A DNA stretch of 64,000 nucleotides. It comes from Nageia nagi (Eukaryota; Pinophyta). The position numbers and the translations under genes were made by a program. The notes beneath the pieces are model-generated. The model worked only from the letters and a program-made list of their open reading frames with translations, did no database searches and was not told the origin of the DNA. The DNA is taken from the NCBI GenBank assembly GCA_050084985.1, contig JBITNC010000001.1, positions 154,442,001 to 154,506,000 on the forward strand, written 5' to 3'. Below, one piece after another: positions 55,399 through 64,000 of the stretch; the first letter of the stretch is position 1; each line of letters begins with the position of its first letter.

Positions 55399-56222
55399 TG
55401 TTAACACATAAAATTTGATTTATGTATTTGTTAATACATTATAAAATAGTTGCCTGCACTTATAATTAGTTATTAATGTTATCTTGGATTTCATTAATAT
55501 ATATCATTATTTACTATGTTTCTCTTGCTTATGTAGGTACATGCCGACTCAAGGAGTGCATCATATTATCTACTACCTATATAAATAAGGGATCCCATAG
55601 TAAGTCCATCATCAAGGATACACATGATCCCGCGTATGGTCTTGATAATGGCAATCATATTGTAAGGTGTCTCTTGACATCACCTGTCAAGCTTGATTTT
55701 GTGTATCCCCTTCTTGCAAGCATTCTAAAGAACTGAGAGACCTATCTGATAATCATACTACGATCATCTCAAGATTTTAGTGGGGGTGTAGACTCATTGG
55801 AGATGGATCATAGCCTATCAAAGGTCACTGGCGCTCCTCTATGGACAAATACAAACTGTTGGTGTTCCTATCTAGTGCGACGAACACCGCCCACGACCTT
55901 CTTCTATGACTTTTTAGCTTCATGATTTCAGGTGTGGAAAATGTTGGATCCCAAGATTTCAGTCTTGATAGGCGGTGCCATTTTACGCCTATTTTATCAT
56001 ACATATATTTTGCATTTACTTGTTACATACTTATCAGTGAACCTGAATTTATCAAGCAAATTTTGAGTTTTATCAATTTGTCAAAATACTTGTTGTTATC
56101 TTTCATTATTCTGTGCATAAATTGCTATCCGTAGCTCGAGTTACAAGTGCATTCGAGTGTGTGAATGTTTTCCTTTATTGCTCATTTATTTGCATGCTCA
56201 AAATTTTTTTTACTTGTAAACA
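55399..56222 (+). repeat. Tat-1 5' LTR
   Basis: 824 bp. Lacks about 50 bp that the 3' LTR has after GGATCCCAGGATTTC (63,530-63,580). Confidence 0.96.
55578..55587 (+). promoter_or_regulatory. Tat-1 5' LTR TATA box
   Basis: TATATAAATA in CTACCTATATAAATAAGGG; the same box is at 63146-63155 in the 3' LTR and, as complement, at 50717-50726 in Tat-2. Confidence 0.6.
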
Positions 56223-56224
56223 TC

Positions 56225-56242
56225 TGGTGAACCCGATGTGAA
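56225..56242 (+). promoter_or_regulatory. Tat-1 primer binding site (tRNA not identified)
   Basis: TGGTGAACCCGATGTGAA begins two bases after the LTR. TGG pairs with a tRNA CCA end. It is not the initiator Met site; I cannot assign the tRNA. Confidence 0.6.
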
Positions 56243-56313
56243 GTTCACATCATTGTACTAAAACCCTAAGGGTTTTAGTTAGGACTAATATCTATTTTGT
56301 GAGTGTTTCAATT

Positions 56314-57594
56314 ATGGATCAGCTTAAATTATTCCTACGTAGTCTTTCAAGGAGAGATCTAGATGAATTATTGGGGGAAATTAGACATGATGGTCCAGAG
56401 GGATCCGAAGGAATGTGAAATAGTGCTGAGGGTGACAATAGTAACTTTGAAGCTACTATAGAGGGTATGCAAAGGCAAATCGATAGATTGGCAAGGGGAT
56501 CAGCTCCGCCTAATGATTCTTTTGAATTTGGTAGTCCCCTATGCGATGAGATTCATAGGCACATGCCACCATCTAATTATAAAGAGCCAAAATTCTGTAA
56601 GTTCAATGGTGAAGGAGATCTGAGGAGACATCTACAAGGATTCAAGGATGAGTGCAAACTCAAAATCGATACAGATCAAAGATTACAAGCCAAATTCCTT
56701 CCCCATAGCTTGGAGGGAGAGGCTCGAGAATGGTTTTATGCCCTACCTGAAGGGTCCATCACATTATTTGGAGAATTCAGTAGTTTATTCCTTGAGAAAT
56801 ACAAGCATAACATCAAGCAGGAGGTTATGGTATCAGATTTATGCACTATAAAGCAAGGCATTGATGAGAAATTGGACAAATTTGTTGTGAGGTTTAAGAA
56901 GACATGGCAACAAGTGAAGACCAGATTGACGAAAAAAGAGGTAAACAATATTTTTAAAGAAGCTGTTATCTTACCCTTGCAATCACATGTCATCGATTAT
57001 ACACATCTTGCATTTTTGGATATGACATATAAATTGTTAGAGAAAGAGAAAGTCCTTGCGAAGCTAGGGCTTGTGAAGTATGGCAGTGATGATAAGATTA
57101 AAGTGAAGGATAAGAGATCACAATCACCAAAGAAGGAGAAAACTATCCATGTGATCGAGAAGACAAGTGGGTCAAAAGAGAGGAAATTTGTGAAATTTCC
57201 CATACCTCTGAGATATATCCTAAAATACCTTCTGGTGAAAGGGTTGTTACAACCCTTACCTAAGCGTGAAGAAGATCCTATAGCAGAAAGACCCACTTGG
57301 TATAAAGAAGATAGGTATTGCGAGTATCATCAGACTAAGGGCCATGCTACTAATGGGTGTGGAAGCCTTAGGAACAGAATACAGAAGCTCATAGAAGATG
57401 GATTCTATGTGTGTCCGACAAAGGTCAAAGATGCAGAGGAAGAGCAACATGTCAATGTGATTTTCCATGAATATGTTTGTGTAGCACTCACAAGAGGGAG
57501 AGCTAGAGAGATGGTCGATCCAGTTACCTACGAGAAGGAGCTACCAAAAGATCCTAGAGGTTTCGATTTGATTGAGCAATTAAAGAGCACATAA
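56314..57594 (+). pseudogene. Tat-1 gag
   Basis: The frame starts at ATG 56,314 (MDQLKLFLRSLSRRDLDELL), earlier than the longest open stretch, with TGA at 56,416-56,418. The capsid region (about residues 90-250) reads FNGEGDLRRHLQGFKDECKL, GEAREWFYALPEGSI and LDKFVVRFKKTWQQVKTRL. A lysine-rich segment follows, then the zinc-like CEYHQTKGHATNGCGSL. TAA at 57,592-57,594 separates it from the protease in the same frame. Gag forms the particle and binds RNA. It is otherwise well preserved over 375 open codons. Confidence 0.93.
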
Positions 57595-58188
57595 GCTAAG
57601 GTTAGTCTTTTTGAGTTACTTCAGATTTCAGCACCTCATAGGGAGATGATGAATCAGGTTTTCAGGAATAGTCAGATAGATCAAAATATTTCTATTGCTG
57701 CTTTTGTAGAAAAGGCAGAGATTTGGGGTAAAGGGGAAGTTATTGCATTTTACCCTAGCAAGAAGCCTAGTAAGGATGTCACTAAGCTTCATCCACCTTT
57801 GTTCATTGAGGTGGATGCCTTTGGAATAATAGTTAAGAGGTCATTGATAGATGGTGGGGCAGCCCTAAATATTGCTACCACTCATCTATTGGAGCCATTT
57901 GATCTGAATGTGCTACCTCCAAGAGAAGAGACTACCATGAGAGTCAAGGGATTTGATAGCATACCTAGAAGATGTACAGGAATTATCACATTACCAATCA
58001 AGGTTGGTAATAAAGTGCTTGACACTCTATTTTATATCACGAAAGGAAAGCCTTCATTCAACTTTATTCTTGGAAGACCTTGGATAGATGATATGGATGG
58101 AGTGGCATCAACGTTACATAGGTGTTTTAAATTCTATTTTGAGGGGAATGTCTATAAGGTTGAGGCAGATGAACAGATGGCCAAGTAG
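57595..58188 (+). pseudogene. Tat-1 protease
   Basis: In frame with gag. The open stretch 57646-58188 reads MMNQVFRNSQIDQNISIAAF, then IVKRSLIDGGAALNIATTHL (active site LIDGGA, intact), GIITLPIKVGNKVLDTLFYI and FNFILGRPWIDDMDGVASTL (the retropepsin C-terminal ILGRPW). TAG ends it at 58,186. It would cleave the polyprotein. Confidence 0.93.
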
Positions 58189-58900
58189 TGTAACTTTGTC
58201 CTCCCAGAGAGATTTGTTCCATGTGATGTGGAAGATGAAACCCTTCTAGCAAGGAATGATCAGATTTACAGGAAAGCATTAGAGAAAATCAATGTGATGG
58301 ATATCAAGATTGGTTCATATGTTATCACGAACGTCAATGAAATTAGTTTAGATAGAAACTTCAATGAACAGTAGCAAGGTCAGGAAGAAGAATGCCCATG
58401 CTCCTTTTCAGTGATAGGGGACTACCAGTGGTCTTCTTTTGGGGAAGAAATGGAGAAAAACTAGTCAAGTATAATTCCATATCAGGGTGGTGATCACGTT
58501 TATCAGGATAGAATTTCAAAAATAGTGCAGATCGATGAGTGGGTAAGCAATTGTTATGTAATTGATTACGAGATTGATGAGGAAGATGCTATACACACTA
58601 TAGATCTATTTCAGAATGATGATGCCTTTTTAGAAGTATTAGGTGCTAGAATAGAATATCCAATAAGGCACAAAAAGAGAATTCAAACACATTGTCCAGA
58701 TATACATGCTTGTTTCAAGGAATCCAGAGATGACAAGATTGAGGGATTGGGAGAGTTACCATTCCCTTTGCCATAAAAAGTTAAGGTTACCTGGTTGAAT
58801 GAAGAAATTGAAGAAGTTAATATCAGCTCTCAAGAGATACTGTGAATACTAAAAATAGGTAAGCTTCTTGAGGCACCATTGTAGAATGAATTAGTTCAGT
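58189..58900 (+). pseudogene. Tat-1 linker region between protease and RT
   Basis: No recognised domain. It continues the same frame with stops at 58,372, 58,462, 58,774, 58,843 and 58,882. The conserved block EIDEEDAIHTIDLFQNDDAF (about 58,570-58,630) and HCPDIHACFKESRDDKIEGL are shared with Tat-2. The density of stops is highest here. Confidence 0.75.
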
Positions 58901-60240
58901 CTTTTCACAATTATTCTGAGCTATTTGCATGGTCTTACAAAGATATTCTAGGGTTAGATGAGAATTTTGTGGTTCATAACCTGGTGGTCAAAAAAGGGGC
59001 AATGCCAGTAAAACAAAAGCCACAAAAAATGCCTTTTTAGGTTTCATTGCTCGTGAAGAAGGAAATAGAGAAATTGCTAGAAGTTGGATTCATAAGATCC
59101 ATAGACTACTCAGAATGGATGGCTAATATAGTTCGAGTTAAGAAGCCTATAGGTGAAATCAGAGTGTGTACTGATTTTAGGGATCTCAACAAGGCTTGTC
59201 CAAAAGATGATTTTCCATTGCCTAACATAGATATGATCATTGACAGTTTAGCAGGATATGAGATGTTGTCATTTATGGATGGCTTTTTGGGATATAATCA
59301 GATTAAAATCAAAGATAGTGATCAACATAAAATAGCTTTTAGAACAGCTTGGGGCAACTTTTGCGACAAGGTAATGTCGTTTGGTCTCAAGAATGCAGGA
59401 GCTACATACCAAAGAGCCATGATAGCTATGTTCCATGATTTCATTCATAAGACAGTTGAGGTATATGTTGATGACATTTTGATAAAATCCAAGAACAAAG
59501 AAGATCATGTTCAAGATTTGAAAGCAGCATTTGAGAGGATGAGACAGTACAAGTTAAGAGTTAATCCACAGAAGTGTGTATTTGGTGTGTCATCAGGAAA
59601 ACTCTTGGGACATATTGTCTCAAGGATAGGTGTGGAAGTGGATCCCAAAAAGATCAAAGCCATCATAGAAATGGCACCTCCAATAAATCGCAAGCAATTA
59701 AGGAGTTTACAAGGTAAAATACAGGCCATTAGAAGATTTATATGTCAATTAACAGACAAGATAGCTCCTATGTCTCATTTACTTAAGAAAGATGTTGAGT
59801 TTAAATGGGATGATAAATGTCAAGAGTCATTTGATAAGATAAAAGAATATTTGTTACACCCGTTGGTGTTAGCTCCATATAGGCATGGAGAACCCCTTTG
59901 GCTTTATGTTTTAGCTACAGAGCATGCATTTGGAGTAATGCTTACTAAGAAGGAGGAAGATGGTAAAGAGGCTATCTATTTTATCAGTAGGACATTGAAG
60001 GATTATGAGACTAGATACACTCCTATTGAGAAGTTATGTCAATGTGTGGTGTTTTCTACTGAAAGGTTGTGGCATTACATGATCAATAGCACTACACATG
60101 TGCTTACATAGGCAAATCCATTGAGGTACTTAATGTCAAAGCCTTGCCTTGATGGAAGAACAGCAAAATGGGTCATGTTACTTCAAGAATTTGATCTCAG
60201 ATTTGTCAAGCAAAAATTAGTTAAGGGACAGGCAATCATA
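58901..60240 (+). pseudogene. Tat-1 reverse transcriptase and RNase H
   Basis: Frame as gag. The motifs run KKEIEKLLEVGFIRSIDYSE, VKKPIGEIRVCTDFRDLNKA, FPLPNIDMIIDSLAGYEMLS, MSFGLKNAGATYQRAM, YVDDILIKSK (catalytic YVDD near 59,463-59,474) and GKLLGHIVSRIGVEVDPKKI. The connection and RNase H follow (LYVLATEHAFGVMLTKKEED, IYFISRTLKDYETRYTPIEK), then WVMLLQEFDLRFVKQKLVKG. TAG at 59,038 and 60,109 are in frame; the 354 codons between them are open. The YVDD box is intact. Confidence 0.96.
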
Positions 60241-60384
60241 GATTTTGTTGCAGAATTCCCCATAGGGGATAGTACAGAGCTTAGAGAAGAATTCAAGGAT
60301 GAATGTGCATTAATAGATATGGCAAAAGTTGTAGAGAAGGACCACCTGTGGCCTATTTATGATGATGATAGGACCACCGGCATT

Positions 60385-60790
60385 CCATTTCCAAGAGAAT
60401 CTAAACCTTGGAAGTTATACTTTGATGGGTCCAAGTGTATGCATGGATCAAGAGCAGGAATTGCATTAATATCCCCGTAGAATGACATCATTCCTATGTC
60501 CTACAAATTGTCATTTGAATGCACTAACAATATGGTAGAATATGAAGCTCTTATCTTGGGCTTGAAGATAGCTATAGAAATTGGTATTTCACGGATACAC
60601 ATTTATGGAGATTCACAGCTAATAGTTAAGTAGGTCAACAAGGTTTACAATACCAAAGATGAAAAGCTTATCCCTTATAGGGATTACATTATCAAGTTAC
60701 TCACACATTTCAAAGGATATCAATTGGAAAGTGTCCCAAGGAGTAGCAATAGACTAGCAGATGCAATGGTAAGTGTAGCATCGCTTATAC
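60385..60790 (+). pseudogene. Tat-1 second (archaeal-type) RNase H
   Basis: Downstream of the first RNase H: KPWKLYFDGSKCMHGSRAGI (YFDGS, first catalytic Asp), TAG at 60,478, NNMVEYEALILGLKIAIEIG (catalytic Glu in EYEAL), IHIYGDSQLIVK (GDS), TAG at 60,631, then SVPRSSNRLADAMVSVASL (final Asp). This extra RNase H after the normal one is a hallmark of the Tat lineage. All four catalytic positions are readable apart from the two stops. Confidence 0.92.
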
Positions 60791-62161
60791 AATTGGAAGT
60801 TGAGGACAAAGAAACTAGCTTCACCATTAGAAACCTAGAAACTTCATCTGCTACCGAGGAAAGTGCAATATGTGTGGTCCAAAGAGTTTGGTATGAGGAG
60901 AGTCCGTGGTACCAACATATCTATAGATATTTGAAGGATGATTTTATTGATACTAATCTTGATAAGCGAGAGCAAATTAGAATGAATAGGCTTGCAACTA
61001 GGTACGTTATCATCGGTGATGTGCTTTACAAAAGGTCATTTAATGGTATTCTTTTAAGGTGCCTTCTTATTGAGGAAATTACGACAGTATTAGAGCATGC
61101 CCATGGGGGGGCATTGTGGGGGGCATTTTAATGGGAGATCATTTTTTGGCAAGCTAATTAGGATGGGTTATTGGTGGCCTACCATGGAACATGACTATTT
61201 TGAGCATGTCAAGAAATGTGAGCAATGTCAAAGGCATGCACATCTTGAGCTTACACCAACTCAAGAATTGAACTATGTTACATCGCCATGGCCTTTCTCT
61301 GTGTGGGCTATGGATTTCATGGGTGTTATTAACCCACCATCTAGTGAGGGGCACAAGTTTATCTTAGTTGCTATAGAATATTATACGAAATGGGTTGAGG
61401 CTATCCCTTTAAGAATAGCTATTCAGAAGCATGTGATCAAGTTCATCAAGTAATACATCATTTGTAGGTTTTGCATACCATAAAGGTTGGTCATGGACAA
61501 TGGGGCTAACTTTACAGGTAAGGATATCAAAGAATTTTGCCAGAAAATGAGGATTGAGTAGAGATTTTCTTCAGTTTACTACCCTCAAGGTAATGGGCAG
61601 GCTAAAGCTACAAATAAGATGATCAAAAGGATATTGGCCAAGAATATCAAGAAGAATGGGAAGAATTGGCATGAGCAATTACCTTTATGGGCATATAGGA
61701 CAAGCAAAAGGATAGCAACAGGTGCTACCCCATACTCTCTTATGTTTGGAGATGAGGCAATTATCCCTCTTGAGATTGAGATCCCATCTTTGAGGATTGC
61801 ACTCAAGGATGTGATGAAGGAACCATAATATTTGGAGGCAATATTGAATCAACTTGAAGCACTAGATGAAAAGAGAATCACTACATTAGAACACCTCAGA
61901 GCATATTAGTATAGGATTAAAAGATCATATGGCAAGAGAGTGGTCCCTAAAGATTTTGAGGTTGGAGATATGGTCTTGCAGGAGAATATTTCCAATACTA
62001 CAGCCAAAGATGAGCTTAAGGGAAAGTTTGAGCCAAATTGGGTTGGACTATACCTTATTACAGAAGTATTTGGTAGAGGTGCTTACAGGTTGTCTACATT
62101 GGATGGGAAGATTCTCAAGAATCCCATCAATGCTAGGCATTTGAAGAAGTATTACATCTAG
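60791..62161 (+). pseudogene. Tat-1 integrase
   Basis: The zinc-binding region (WYQHIYRYLKDDF, then the HH-CC segment) crosses a 7-G run at 61,105-61,111 where one extra G shifts the frame. In the new frame: GRSFFGKLIRMGYWWPTMEH, CEQCQRH, PFSVWAMDFMGVINPP (first Asp), VMDNGANFTG (second Asp), PQGNGQAKATNK. Lys stands where the catalytic Glu is expected. The C-terminus reads ATPYSLMFGDEAIIP and FGRGAYRLSTLDG. Stops at 61,451, 61,481, 61,559, 61,826 and 61,907; end at 62,159-62,161. Confidence 0.93.
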
Positions 62162-62349
62162 GTGGCCTGTGGTTCGATGCATGCGTCTGGGTCATAGCAA
62201 AGTATACTAAAGGAATGATCATACAAGCAGATGTCATGGAGCCAAATTAGAGAGTTAGTTTGAAGTCAGAAGAGGAGCACCCGTGCTCCATATCCATGAG
62301 AAGTAGGCCACCTACGGTCCTATCTTTAAGGTAGAAGTGGCTAGTTTGA

Positions 62350-62545
62350 AGATCCTTTATGCCTCTTGGTGGAGTTCCAGCTCCCAGATTGGTTAGATTT
62401 ATCAGTTTGGTTAGATTTATCAGATTATCAGTAGTTTATCATATGCCTCTTGGTAGAGTTTTAGCTCCACATTGCATGCCCCTTGGCAGAGTATTAGCTC
62501 CATATCAATTACCATGCCTCTTGGCAGGGAGTCCAGCTCCCACAG
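62350..62545 (+). repeat. Tat-1 3' UTR palindromic repeats, 4-5 units
   Basis: Units ATGCCTCTTGGCAGAGT-TTTAGCTCC and variants. The arms GGGAG-tccag-CTCCC, GGAG-ttccag-CTCC and GAG-ttttag-CTC vary together. Confidence 0.9.
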
Positions 62546-62953
62546 AATCATCGGACTGAACCATCAATGATAGGATATGGTTGTACTCCACACAAAAAAT
62601 ATATATATAATATCCAAAATGTCAAAAATATGGGTAATTGTCATCTATGACGTCTTGGTAGATGGCTATGGACCCTCGAGCTATCTTTTCTTTTTGCAGG
62701 ATATCATTGGAGCCTAGCAATATCAACTAGGGGCAACATGGCGAATATCACATAAGGGGGTTTCTTAACCCATATCTCTTATCATTATGTTGTTTAGCTT
62801 TCTCAAGTTTATCATAGTTCAGTATCAAAATTAGATTGATTAGTGTTGGTATTATGATTATCAATGCTTATCAATATTTGATTGGCAATGGCATCTTAAG
62901 TATACTTTGAATGAAAAATCTTAATGCACCTAGTGATTTGTGCTTTATCATTC

Positions 62954-62962
62954 AAAGTGGGG
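62954..62962 (+). promoter_or_regulatory. Tat-1 polypurine tract
   Basis: AAAGTGGGG four bases before the 3' LTR; the same sequence as complement at the Tat-2 3' LTR edge. Confidence 0.65.
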
Positions 62963-62966
62963 CATC

Positions 62967-63839
62967 TGTTAACACATAAAATTTGATTTATGTATTTGTT
63001 AATACATTATAAAATAGTTGCCTGCACTTATAATCAGTTATTAATGTTATCTTAGATTTCATTAATATATATCATTATTTACTATGTTTCTCTTGCTTAT
63101 GTAGGTACATGCCGACTTAAGGAGTGTGTCATATTATCTACTACCTATATAAATAAGGGATCCCATAGTAAGTCCATCATCAAGGATACACATGATCCCA
63201 TGTATGGTCTTGATAATGGCAATCATATTGTAAGGTGTCTCTTGACATCACCTGTCAAGCTTGATTTTGTGTATCCCCTTCTTGCGATCATTCTGAAGAA
63301 CTGAGAGACCTATCTGATAATCATACTACGATCATCTTGAGATTTTAGTGGGGGTGTAGACTCATTAGAGATGGATCATAGCCTATCAAAGGTCACTGGT
63401 GCTCCTCTATGGACAAATATAGACTGTTGGTATTCCTATCTAGTGTGATGAACACCACCCACGGCCTTCTTCTGTGACTTTTTAGCTTCATGATTTCAGG
63501 TGTGGACAATGTTGGATCCCAGGATTTCGTCATCGGCTTCGTTTCGAACATGCTCTGTGAAGTGGGTATATAACTTCAATATTGATAGGTGGTGCTATTT
63601 TATGCCTATTTTATCATACATATATTTTGCATTTACTTGTTACATATTTATCAATGAACTTGAATTTATCAAGCAAATTTTGAGTTTTATCAATTTGTCA
63701 AAATACTTGTTGTTATCTTTCATTATTCTATGCATAAATTGCTATCCGTAGCTCGAGTTACAAGTACATTCGAGTGTGTGAATGTTTTCCTTTATTAATC
63801 ATTTATTTGCATGCTTGAAAATTTTTTTACTTGTAAACA
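62967..63839 (+). repeat. Tat-1 3' LTR
   Basis: 873 bp, the longer of the pair; retains the about 50 bp segment lost from the 5' LTR. Confidence 0.96.
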
Positions 63840-64000
63840 TACCTCTTTTTCTATGAGCTTTGTTTTGATTTGTTGCCATGTCTTCTTGAATCATACAACA
63901 AATTTTTCAATATTTTCATTACTGCCTTGCCTCATAGCACATAGATCCAACACCATGACTTAATGCTTGATATTATGTTTATATTATTTTAGAAATAAGT
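63840..64000 (-). pseudogene. Tat-2 gag, continued beyond Tat-1
   Basis: After the second TACCT, the minus strand reads LDLCAMRQGSNENIEKFVV and FKKTWQQIKTKLIEKE, matching Tat-1 gag CTIKQGIDEKLDKFVVRF and joining 55,398 exactly. Runs off the window. Confidence 0.9.

Larger units (their letters stand above)
55399..63839 (+). mobile_element. Tat-1: Tat-lineage Ty3/Gypsy retrotransposon, full length
   Basis: 8441 bp with LTRs 55399-56222 and 62967-63839 (TGTTAAC to GTAAACA) and target duplication TACCT (55394-55398 and 63840-63844). The interior has gag, protease, linker, RT, RNase H, second RNase H and integrase in one frame, then a 3' UTR with palindromic repeats and a polypurine tract. I count 17 internal stops and one G-run frameshift. 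Hand alignment of the LTRs gives about 35 substitutions in about 820 sites, mostly transitions, so it is the youngest dated insertion here. Confidence 0.96.

Noticed and set aside
56736-57468. Minus-strand open frames over Tat-1 gag
   Set aside because: Shadows of the well-preserved gag frame.

Overview
The window is plant nuclear DNA made almost entirely of decayed, nested retrotransposons. I find no intact host gene, rRNA, tRNA or CRISPR array. The evidence for a plant is the set of LTR elements primed by initiator Met tRNA (TGGTATCAGAGC sites), Ty1/Copia and LINE remnants, and Ty3/Gypsy elements with two RNase H domains (the Tat lineage, known from plants). The AT-rich sequence, old and deeply nested copies, and TAG-biased nonsense decay suggest a large, heavily methylated genome. 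A gymnosperm is my best guess, but that is inference.

Layout. (1) 1-10,140: an old plus-strand Gypsy element (G1) with protease, an RNase H upstream of the reverse transcriptase (RT), RT, a second RNase H and the integrase C-terminus. Its middle is replaced by a decayed LINE and an unidentified coding remnant (3.67-9.53 kb). (2) 10.6-14.2 kb: an unidentified decayed plus-strand coding region, partly coiled coil. (3) 14.2-16.8 kb: an LTR-like repeat, a dimeric satellite fragment and AT-rich spacer. (4) 16.8-45.7 kb: one plus-strand Copia element (Copia-A) split by three insertions. These are TR-GAG (17,735-23,428), a gag/protease-only LTR element with target-site duplication (TSD) TGCTC; LARD-I (25,609-31,882, minus strand, TSD TGAGT); and LARD-II (about 32,394-44,642, plus strand). 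LARD-II carries a sibling Copia element in its 3' LTR (Copia-B, 36,183-44,418, minus strand, TSD GGAGG). (5) 45.7-50.1 kb: a large CT/TA microsatellite, a second LTR-like repeat and unassigned AT-rich DNA. (6) 50,122 to the window end: a minus-strand Tat element with an internal deletion (Tat-2). A younger plus-strand sibling, Tat-1 (55,399-63,839, TSD TACCT), is inserted in its gag.

How the parts relate. Tat-1 is the best preserved element. It has one polyprotein frame from 56,314 to 62,161 with 17 internal stops by my count and one extra G. LTR divergence is about 4 percent by hand count, and most differences are transitions. TR-GAG, LARD-I and LARD-II lack RT and integrase but share an LTR core, a tRNA-Met primer site and, in pairs, internal peptides or repeats. 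They look like one non-autonomous clan using the machinery of an absent Gypsy partner. The most unusual features are that clan, the palindromic 3' UTR repeats of the Tat elements that have grown into a satellite-like array in Tat-2, and the RNase H upstream of RT in G1.
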